Below are positions 1-5,391 of a DNA stretch of 7,079 bases, one piece after another. The notes below the pieces were generated by a model that worked only from the letters and a program-made list of their open reading frames with translations, searched no databases and had not been told where the DNA came from. Numbering within the stretch: position 1 is the stretch's first letter; each line of letters starts with the position of its first letter. The stretch covers positions 1 through 7,079 of the forward strand of contig DCIH01000092.1 of assembly GCA_002317575.1 (NCBI GenBank). Reading direction: 5' to 3'. The translations under genes and the position numbers were made by a program. The DNA comes from Verrucomicrobia bacterium UBA1731 (GTDB lineage Bacteria > Verrucomicrobiota > Kiritimatiellia > RFP12 > UBA1067).

Positions 1-1
1 A

Positions 2-77
2 TCACGCCGACGCCACCAAGTTCGGGAAAAACTCGCTACTGTTACGACCATGGTCACGCCGGAGGATCGGCGTGACC
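2..77. repeat. Nested inverted-repeat element
   Basis: The sequence shows a perfect 10-bp inverted repeat, GGTCACGCCG at 52-61 and CGGCGTGACC at 68-77, separated by the 6-base loop GAGGAT. The 8-base core TCACGCCG also occurs at 2-9, so 2-9 and 68-75 form a second, outer inverted pair about 74 bp across. A 10-bp palindrome, GACCATGGTC, sits at 46-55 and overlaps the left arm of the inner hairpin. All three plus-strand frames are open over part of this stretch, but none begins or ends like a protein I recognise. It may be a small non-autonomous dispersed repeat, or the inner hairpin may be a transcription terminator of an upstream gene, although only CCCTTG follows it and there is no T-run. 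The inverted repeats are certain; the role is inferred. Confidence 0.6.
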
Positions 78-93
78 CCCTTGTGGAGCCGCG

Positions 94-171
94 TCGGGCG
101 CGGGACGCGCCCGGGTACGAAAGGGGTGCCTGATTTCGGGCGCGGGACGCGCCCGGGTACGCAAGGGGTGC
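94..171. repeat. Two-copy 36-bp GC-rich hairpin repeat, 42-bp period
   Basis: Copy 1 is 94-129 and copy 2 is 136-171. They are identical except for one base (A at 120, C at 162) and lie in direct orientation with a 42-bp period. Each holds CGGGCGCG-GGA-CGCGCCCG, an 8-bp all-G/C stem with a 3-base loop (95-113 and 137-155), followed by GGTACG and then AAGGGGTGC. CCCCTT at 77-82 is also complementary to AAGGGG at 121-126, so a larger fold could enclose the first hairpin. The near identity of the copies suggests recent duplication or active homogenisation. Candidates are an REP/BIME-like intergenic repeat or a dispersed repeat family. There are too few copies and no conserved spacers for a CRISPR array. 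Confidence 0.75.
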
Positions 172-201
172 GGCGGATTCGCCACGTGCTTCGCTCGCTT
201 T

Positions 202-210
202 TGATATACT
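202..210 (+). promoter_or_regulatory. Extended -10 promoter element of the beta-helix gene
   Basis: TGATATACT fits the extended -10 pattern TGnTATAnT, with TATACT at 205-210. No good -35 hexamer lies 16-18 bases upstream, where the sequence is GC-rich, but extended -10 promoters can work without one. Transcription would start near 217-219. This gives a leader of about 24 bases that contains GGAG at 229-232 and reaches the ATG at 242. The element lies about 30 bp after the GC-rich repeats. Prediction from sequence only. Confidence 0.55.
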
Positions 211-241
211 TGCGGGCATGAGATTCCTGGAGATTTTCATC

Positions 242-2236
242 ATGAAGTGTTTTGACGTCGTTTCCGTTAGATTCGCGGCTGTGGCCATGGGGGCGTTTTG
301 CGGGATTTCCGCCAACGCGGGAGAACGCGTGTTCGGTCCGGGGACGCATTACCTCACCGAGACGAAGGTCTTCACGGCCGCCGATTCGGGGACGGTCTGG
401 AAGGCCGCGCCCGGCGCGAAGCCGGTCATCTCCGGCGCGCGGAAAGTGTCGGGCTGGCGCAAGGCCGACGGCGGTCTCTGGTGCGCGGACGTTCCGTGGG
501 TGACGGGACGCGAGAACGGATTCCGCCAGCTGACGGTCGACGGTGCGCTCCGTCCGCGCGCGAAGCATCCGAACAAGGACTACTTCCATTCGCTCGACTT
601 CCCGCGACCCAAGGGCGAAACCTGGTTCTCGTGGGAGTACGCTTCGCTCAAGCCGCGCTTCCGCATCAATCCGGGCGAAATCGATCCGGCGTGGAATCTC
701 GCGAAGGGCGAGGTGATCTTCTATCATCTCTGGAACGACAGCCACTGTCCCGCGTCCTCGCTGACGGTCGAGAACGGCACCAACTGGGTCAACCTCGCGA
801 CGCCCGTCAAGCGCAATCCGTGCGGCTGTCCCTGGCGGCTCGAGAACCTGAAGGAAATCGCCGACGCGCCGGGCGAGTGGGCGCTCGACTACGCGGCGAA
901 GAAGGTCTACTACCGTCCGTTCGCGGGCGAGGATCCGGCCAAGGCCGAGATCGCCGTGCCGTTCGTGGACACGCTCGTCCGCATCGACGGCGCGAAGGAC
1001 GTCCGCTTCGAGGGACTCGCGTTCGCCGACTCGCGCTACGAGCTTGCGCGCGACGAGCGGAACGACTTCCAGGCGTCGAGCTGCGCCATGGCGGCGGTCG
1101 TGCTGACGAACGCGGAGAACTGCGTCTTCGAATGTTGCACGTTCCGCAACCTGAGCGGCTATGCGGTCGACTTCCAGGCGGGGACGTGCGGCTCGAAGGT
1201 GACGGACTGCACGCTTGTCTCGCTCGGCGCAGGCGGCATCCGCCTCGGCATGAACGTGGAGCGGTTCAAGAACACGACGACGAATCTCGGCTATGCGGCC
1301 TATCAGATGCCCGATCCGCGCGACCGCGTGCGCGGAAACGAGATCTCGGACTGCGAGATCGGCGACTACGGACGCGACTTCCCGAGTGCAGTGGGCGTCT
1401 TGCTCATGCATGCGGAGGACACGAAGGTCGTCCACAACGACATCCACGACGGCTACTACACGGGCGTCTCCGTGGGCTGGAACTGGGGCTATCTTCCGTC
1501 CGTCGCCCGCGACAACCTGATCGAGCACAACCACATCTGGAACATCGGCAAGGGCCTCATCTCCGACATGGGCGGCGTCTATCTCCTCGGCCTCGCCCCC
1601 GGCACCAAGGTGCGCCACAACCTCATCCACGACGTCGACGCGCGCTTCTACGGCGGCTGGGGCATCTATCCGGACGAGGGATCCTCCGGGCTTCTCATCG
1701 AGGACAACGTCGTCTACAACACCAAGTTCGCGCCGTTCCACCAGCATTTCGGGCGCGACAACACGGTCCGCAACAACATCTTCGCCGGCGGCAAGGTCGA
1801 CCAGCTCGCCGCCTCGCGCTGGGAGCCGCATACGCGTTTCTTCTTCTACAACAACATCGTCTATTGGCAGGAGGGCGCTCTCCATTCCGGCAGCTGGCAC
1901 GACGAAAAGCCGTATTCGTACCTGCGCATTCCGCTCTCGTTCCGCACCGAACCGGAGTGGAAGCTCCTGAAGACGATGGAATGCGACTACAACCTCTACT
2001 TCAATCCGACGAAGGAACTGAAGGACGTCGAGTGGGGCACGCAGAAGTGCAGCTGGGACGACTGGCGCGGGAAGTACCTGCAGGACGCGCATTCCGTCTG
2101 GAGTGATCCGCTCTTCGTCGACGCGGCGAAGCACGACTATCGGCTCAAGCCCGACTCGCCGGCGCTGCGGCTCGGCTTCCGACCGGTCGATCTTTCGACG
2201 GTTGGCCGGCGCGTTCCGCGCCGCGGCCAGAACTGA
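242..2236 (+). CDS. Secreted right-handed parallel beta-helix protein, possible GH141-like glycoside hydrolase
   Basis: This 664-residue protein is probably exported and acts on a polysaccharide. Residues 1-26 form a signal peptide with a hydrophobic core FAAVAMGAFCGI and cleavage after SANA. A beta-sandwich-like N-terminal region follows, containing FRQLTVDG and RPRAKHPN, a layout usual in this family. From about residue 245 there are Asn-rich beta-helix rungs such as VVHNDIHDG, LIEHNHIWN, VRHNLIHDV, LIEDNVVYN and VRNNIFAGG. Conserved-looking acidic and His clusters are SDMGGVY (441-447), YGGWGIYPDEG (470-480) and FHQHFGRDN (499-507); D442, D478, E479, H500 and H502 are candidate active-site residues. 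The C-terminal LGFRPVDLS matches the family's usual end, so the protein looks complete. ATG 242 is preferred because GGAG lies 9 bases upstream and the signal peptide starts cleanly; ATG 218, in frame and 8 codons earlier, lacks a Shine-Dalgarno site. The beta-helix fold is firm. The GH141 label is a suggestion from memory, and polysaccharide lyase or other hydrolase activity is possible. Confidence 0.88.
   Translation: MKCFDVVSVRFAAVAMGAFCGISANAGERVFGPGTHYLTETKVFTAADSGTVWKAAPGAKPVISGARKVSGWRKADGGLWCADVPWVTGRENGFRQLTVDGALRPRAKHPNKDYFHSLDFPRPKGETWFSWEYASLKPRFRINPGEIDPAWNLAKGEVIFYHLWNDSHCPASSLTVENGTNWVNLATPVKRNPCGCPWRLENLKEIADAPGEWALDYAAKKVYYRPFAGEDPAKAEIAVPFVDTLVRIDGAKDVRFEGLAFADSRYELARDERNDFQASSCAMAAVVLTNAENCVFECCTFRNLSGYAVDFQAGTCGSKVTDCTLVSLGAGGIRLGMNVERFKNTTTNLGYAAYQMPDPRDRVRGNEISDCEIGDYGRDFPSAVGVLLMHAEDTKVVHNDIHDGYYTGVSVGWNWGYLPSVARDNLIEHNHIWNIGKGLISDMGGVYLLGLAPGTKVRHNLIHDVDARFYGGWGIYPDEGSSGLLIEDNVVYNTKFAPFHQHFGRDNTVRNNIFAGGKVDQLAASRWEPHTRFFFYNNIVYWQEGALHSGSWHDEKPYSYLRIPLSFRTEPEWKLLKTMECDYNLYFNPTKELKDVEWGTQKCSWDDWRGKYLQDAHSVWSDPLFVDAAKHDYRLKPDSPALRLGFRPVDLSTVGRRVPRRGQN
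2204..2228 (+). other. Strong GC hairpin at the 3' end of the beta-helix gene
   Basis: GGCGCG (2208-2213), loop TTC (2214-2216) and CGCGCC (2217-2222) form a perfect stem. An outer GGCC/GGCC pair (2204-2207 with 2225-2228) is separated by a 2-base bulge. It lies within the last codons, which encode an Arg-rich tail after the conserved family end, and stops 5 bases before the TGA. No T-run follows, so a classical intrinsic terminator is unlikely. It could stabilise an mRNA 3' end or be a by-product of high GC. Confidence 0.35.
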
Positions 2237-2253
2237 ATGTACATTCGAATGTA
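2235..2253. promoter_or_regulatory. Interlocked palindromes, candidate operator
   Basis: The sequence GAATGTACATTCGAATGTA holds two overlapping perfect palindromes: GAATGTACATTC (2235-2246) and TACATTCGAATGTA (2240-2253). It therefore reads as three alternating 6-base half-sites, GAATGT / ACATTC / GAATGT, with the direct copies 12 bp apart. The first half-site overlaps the last two bases of the upstream TGA stop. With no loop it suits a dimeric DNA-binding protein better than an RNA hairpin; the CG-centred 14-bp palindrome resembles LacI-type operators in general shape. It lies 73 bp before the next gene, in an otherwise gene-free gap. The palindromes are seen directly; regulatory use is inferred. 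Confidence 0.5.
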
Positions 2254-2289
2254 AATGCTGCCACTTTTGGATTCTGCCTCAAGACGCAT

Positions 2290-2302
2290 GGGGACAGACC
2301 CC
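2290..2302. repeat. GGGGACAGACCCC short palindromic element
   Basis: GGGG-ACAGA-CCCC forms a 4-bp stem with a 5-base loop and sits immediately before the AGGAG at 2305-2309. From memory, motifs of the form GGGGTCTGTCCCC (the reverse complement) recur as dispersed intergenic repeats in several bacterial groups, often near REP-associated Y1 transposases. I could not verify this here and no transposase lies in the window. It may be part of a longer repeat covering most of 2235-2310. Confidence 0.35.
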
Positions 2303-2314
2303 TTAGGAGACAAA

Positions 2315-2318
2315 GGGA
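2315..2318 (+). promoter_or_regulatory. Ribosome binding site of the TIM-barrel/beta-helix gene
   Basis: GGGA, within AAAGGGA, lies 7 bases before the ATG at 2326 and supports that start. A stronger match, AGGAG at 2305-2309, is 16 bases from the ATG and too far for normal initiation. Confidence 0.5.
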
Positions 2319-2325
2319 AAGAAAG

Positions 2326-5271
2326 ATGAAGACATTGCTCTTTTTTGCGTGTTTGGTTGGGATGCGGGTGTTTGGGGCGGTTGTTTCCGATGGGACTGCG
2401 CCGCTCATCGTCAACGAGCCGGCGGAGCACTTTTTCCTCGCGTGCACCCCGCTCAAGGAGGCCGCCGAGCCGGACGCCTTCGCTTCGCTTTGGGCCTTCC
2501 GCTTTCCGGCGGGCGTCGATTTGAGCGAGCGCGGCGTGGAGCGGTATGTGGACGCGCTGGCCGGCGGCAAGCTCACGCATCTGTTCATCAACGTGAATTA
2601 CCAGCGCTCGTATTTTCCCTCGAAGACCATCGAGCCGGTGTGGACCAGCATCGACGAGCCGGGGAGCAATCCCACATGGTTCTACCGCGACATGCGCGAC
2701 GCCTTCGCGCGCGGACTGGACGTCTACGCCGTTATGATCCGCCGCTGCCGCGAACGGCAGGTGAGCCCCTGGATTTCCTTCCGGATGAACGACATCCACG
2801 GCGTGGCGAAGGATACGCCCGCGGATGTGTGCGCGTTCTGGCGCGAACATCCCGAATACCACCTCAAGCGGGACGGCAAGTGGAACTGGGCGAACGGATT
2901 CGACTACGCGCAGAAGCCGGTGCGCGACCGGATGTGCGCCTACATCCGCGAAGCGCTGGAGCGGTACGACGCGGACGGCGTGGAACTTGATTTCCTGAGG
3001 TTCCCGTGTTATTTTCGCGAAGGCGAGGAACGAAAGTCCGCGCCGATTCTGACGGCATTCGTGCGCGAGATCCACGCCATCTGCGATGCGACCGCGAAAC
3101 GCCGCGGGCATCCCGTGAAGATTGCGGCGCGGATGACGCACGAGCTTGAAAAAGCCGTGGCGTCGGGCATGGACGCCGGCGTCTGGTCCCGCGAGGGGTT
3201 GATCGACATGCTGATCGTCTGCAACATGTTCGGGTCGATCGAATACGAGTATCCGCTCGACGCTTGGCGCAAGCTCGTTGGGGACAGAGTGGCGCTCGTC
3301 GCCGGCACGGACAACGGCATCCGCGTCAACGAACGCCGCCGCGTGCTGAATCTCGGGGAATACCGGCATTGGATGGATACGATGCGACGGAAGGGCGCCG
3401 ACGGTTGTTATTTCTTCAACTTCGCCCTGCGTCCGTTCCGCGACGAGACGTGGCGCGGTTTGGTGGGGGAGGCGCCGACGGAGGCGATCACGATCGGTCC
3501 CGGGGATTCGCTGGCGGCGGCCGTCGAACGGGCGCGCAGAACGGGCGTGTGGACGATTCGGCTCAAGGGCGGCGTGTATCCCGTCACGGAGACCGTGGCG
3601 CTCGATCAGCGCGACAACGGACTTGAAATCGTCGCGGCCGCAGGCGAAACGCCGGTGCTGGACGGCGGCATCGCGTTGCGCAACGGCGAGAAGACGGATG
3701 ACGGATTCGTTTCGTACGATCTGGCGGCGGCCGGATTTCCCGATCCGAAGATTTCGTTCAAGCCGTTCGGCATGGGCATCAAGGATCCGGCGCAGTTGAT
3801 GGTCTACCGCGACGGCGCGGCGCTCACGGAAGCGCGCGAGCCGAACGACGATTTCACCGGCGTCACGGAGGTGCTCGACGCATCGAACTTCGTCTTCCGC
3901 GCGAATCTGCCGTTGGCGGAAAAACTCGTGGGCGCGAAAGGTCTCGTCGCGCACGGGTACTACACGCACGGCTGGGCCGACTACACCCTGCCGGCGGAGA
4001 TTTCGCGCGACGAGAAGGGGGTCGTTTTCCGGCTCGGTTCTTTGGAGGTTTTGCCGGCCTGGGGGCATCTGCTGCGCGAGGGGCGTCCGTTCCGCCTTTA
4101 CGGTTCCAAACTGTTTCTGGACCGCGACGACGAGTGGTTCTACGACCGCGCGGCCGGACGCATCTGGATGCGCGCGACGGCGGACGCGAAAGGCGCGCCG
4201 GTCGTGGCGGCGATGAACGGTCCGTTCCTGAAGGTGGACGGCACGAAGGGCCTGGTCGTGCGCGGCGTCACCTTCCGCTGCGGACGCGGCTGCGCCGTCG
4301 TGGCGGACAAAACCGAGGGGCTGGTCTTCGAGCGGAACGTCGTCGAGAAGTTCGGGTTGAACGGCGTCGTGGCGACGAACGCGACGCGTGCGCGGTTCTC
4401 GCGCAACACGTTCCGCACGTTCGGTTCGTCGGGGCTCGTGCTGAAGGGCGGCGACCGCAAGACGTTGACGCGCGGGGACAATCTGGTCGTGGACTGCGAC
4501 TTTTCCGACGGCGGACGCATCGTGCGCTCCGGCTCGCACGTGCTCATGACGCATGGCGTCGGCAACGTGTTTCTCCACAACCGGTTCCACGATCTGCCCG
4601 GCGCGGCGGTCCGCTTCGACGGCAACGACCACCTGTTCGCGTCCAACGTCATCGAGCGGTGCGTGCTCGAGGCGGACGACTGGGGCGGCATCGAGAACTA
4701 CGGCAGCCCGTTCTACCGCGGTTCGAAGATCGTCCACAACGTCTTCCGCAACATCGGCGGCGTTTCGAAGTGGAACTACTGCGGACAGTGCGGCGTCCGC
4801 TTCGACGACGCGATTTCGGGCATGTACGTGTACGGCAACCGTTTCGACAACGCCTCGCGCGGCTGTTTCGGCGGCGTGCAGGTTCACGGCGGCAAGGGGA
4901 ACGTCATCGAGAACAACCTCTTCACCGGCTGCAACACGGCGTTGTCCGTCACGACGTGGAGCCGCGAAAACTGGCTCAACAAGTGGAACTTGGCGTACGA
5001 ACGCGAGAAAGACGTGATGCCGCTCTCGGAGACGTGGCGGAAGGCGTACGGCGACGCCGTCCTGAAGTTGAAGGACGAACCCGCGCGGGAGACGATGCGG
5101 CGTAATGTCATCGTCGGCGGCGAAGGACTCGTCCGGTACAACGGTCCGTCGGATCGCGTCGAAGTCGTGCAGGACGGAAACGTGTGCCTGCCGGCGGGCG
5201 CCGACTGGACGGCCGTGAAGGACTTCGATCCCCTGCCGAGCGAAGATTCGCTGGGCGTCCGCAAGGAATGA
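2326..5271 (+). CDS. Secreted glycoside-hydrolase-like TIM barrel fused to a parallel beta-helix
   Basis: This 981-residue exported protein combines two carbohydrate-active folds. Residues 1-17 (MKTLLFFACLVGMRVFG) are a signal peptide with likely cleavage after VFG; there is no lipobox. Residues about 60-385 resemble glycoside-hydrolase-like TIM barrels of the GHL10 type: LTHLFINVN (83-91), VSPWISFRMNDIHG, and DGVELDFLRFP (217-227), where E220 or D222 could be catalytic. From about 386, IGPGDSLAAAVERAR and VLDGG open a beta-helix module. Its rungs include LVFERNVVEKF, KIVHNVFRNI, MYVYGNRFDN and NVIENNLFTGC, with a DDWGGIENYG segment before the last turns. The gene follows the first beta-helix gene after 89 bp on the same strand and may share its transcript, since no clear promoter lies between. 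Fold assignment is solid for the helix and good for the barrel. Activity and substrate are unknown. GHL10 membership is from memory of similar planctomycete-type proteins. Confidence 0.87.
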   Translation: MKTLLFFACLVGMRVFGAVVSDGTAPLIVNEPAEHFFLACTPLKEAAEPDAFASLWAFRFPAGVDLSERGVERYVDALAGGKLTHLFINVNYQRSYFPSKTIEPVWTSIDEPGSNPTWFYRDMRDAFARGLDVYAVMIRRCRERQVSPWISFRMNDIHGVAKDTPADVCAFWREHPEYHLKRDGKWNWANGFDYAQKPVRDRMCAYIREALERYDADGVELDFLRFPCYFREGEERKSAPILTAFVREIHAICDATAKRRGHPVKIAARMTHELEKAVASGMDAGVWSREGLIDMLIVCNMFGSIEYEYPLDAWRKLVGDRVALVAGTDNGIRVNERRRVLNLGEYRHWMDTMRRKGADGCYFFNFALRPFRDETWRGLVGEAPTEAITIGPGDSLAAAVERARRTGVWTIRLKGGVYPVTETVALDQRDNGLEIVAAAGETPVLDGGIALRNGEKTDDGFVSYDLAAAGFPDPKISFKPFGMGIKDPAQLMVYRDGAALTEAREPNDDFTGVTEVLDASNFVFRANLPLAEKLVGAKGLVAHGYYTHGWADYTLPAEISRDEKGVVFRLGSLEVLPAWGHLLREGRPFRLYGSKLFLDRDDEWFYDRAAGRIWMRATADAKGAPVVAAMNGPFLKVDGTKGLVVRGVTFRCGRGCAVVADKTEGLVFERNVVEKFGLNGVVATNATRARFSRNTFRTFGSSGLVLKGGDRKTLTRGDNLVVDCDFSDGGRIVRSGSHVLMTHGVGNVFLHNRFHDLPGAAVRFDGNDHLFASNVIERCVLEADDWGGIENYGSPFYRGSKIVHNVFRNIGGVSKWNYCGQCGVRFDDAISGMYVYGNRFDNASRGCFGGVQVHGGKGNVIENNLFTGCNTALSVTTWSRENWLNKWNLAYEREKDVMPLSETWRKAYGDAVLKLKDEPARETMRRNVIVGGEGLVRYNGPSDRVEVVQDGNVCLPAGADWTAVKDFDPLPSEDSLGVRKE

Positions 5272-5326
5272 CCGGAATTGGGGGACGGCAATCGTTTGGT
5301 TTTGCTTGCCCGATGTAAATTGAGAT

Positions 5327-5354
5327 TCATTTGCCGAATTTTTTCGGCGAATGA
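5327..5354 (+). terminator. 12-bp hairpin after the TIM-barrel gene, weak terminator candidate
   Basis: TCATTTGCCGAA (5327-5338) pairs with TTCGGCGAATGA (5343-5354) across a TTTT loop, giving 12 pairs including one T-G wobble. It begins 55 bases after the TGA at 5271 and is the only substantial hairpin in the gap, so it may end the upstream transcript. However, no T-run follows on either strand, which argues against a classical intrinsic terminator. The right arm is also part of a dyad around the next promoter, so the site may instead be protein-binding DNA. Confidence 0.35.
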
Positions 5355-5371
5355 TTGATGTAATCGCCGAA
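5331..5371. promoter_or_regulatory. Three-arm operator-like site over the Fic promoter
   Basis: Three related arms occur: TTGCCGAA (5331-5338), its inverse TTCGGCGA (5343-5350, one mismatch), and TCGCCGAA (5364-5371). The second and third arms are exact 8-bp inverted repeats whose centres are 21 bp apart, about two helical turns. The first and second centres are about one turn apart, so all arms face the same side of the DNA. The third arm fills part of the spacer between the -35 and -10 hexamers of the Fic promoter. Bound protein there would be expected to block polymerase. The regulator is not identified; the winged helix in the Fic protein itself is one candidate, by inference. Confidence 0.5.
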
Positions 5372-5384
5372 GGTGTGCTATAAT
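5355..5384 (+). promoter_or_regulatory. Sigma-70-type promoter of the Fic gene
   Basis: TTGATG (5355-5360) and TATAAT (5379-5384) are separated by 18 bases, and TG at 5376-5377 makes an extended -10 (TGCTATAAT). The -10 ends 7 bases before the ATG at 5392, so transcription should begin at or within a base or two of the start codon, giving a leaderless mRNA. The extended -10 at 202-210 lies at the same distance from an in-frame ATG (218). This is the best promoter match in the window. Confidence 0.75.
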
Positions 5385-5391
5385 ACCTATC

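Noticed and set aside
94..171. CRISPR-like array
   Set aside because: There are only two units with a 6-base separation, each a self-complementary GC hairpin, and no spacers or cas genes.
1..217. C-terminal end of an upstream gene in plus frame 3, open to a TGA at 219
   Set aside because: The translation is Arg/Gly-rich and passes through both hairpin repeats with a repeated GRGTRPGT motif, as expected from read-through of GC-rich repeats. A gene ending before base 2 cannot be excluded.
298..2106. Second long plus-strand frame inside the beta-helix gene
   Set aside because: It is an Arg-rich out-of-frame reading; the overlapping frame has a signal peptide, beta-helix rungs and family-specific motifs.
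2..2134. Open frame of 710 codons on the minus strand
   Set aside because: It mirrors the first beta-helix gene and runs on through the hairpin repeats. It has no Shine-Dalgarno site, motif or plausible fold.
3280..3288. Second copy of GGGGACAGA, matching the intergenic element at 2290
   Set aside because: It lies within conserved coding sequence (VGDRV), lacks the CCCC arm and is probably coincidental.
2137..4887. Open frame of 916 codons on the minus strand
   Set aside because: It lies opposite the TIM-barrel/beta-helix gene, is rich in Arg, Ala, Val and His with no domain pattern, and arises because high-GC codon use removes antisense stops.
5327..5354. Riboswitch or attenuator in the Fic leader
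   Set aside because: The predicted transcription start is at the Fic start codon, so the hairpin would not be in the Fic mRNA.
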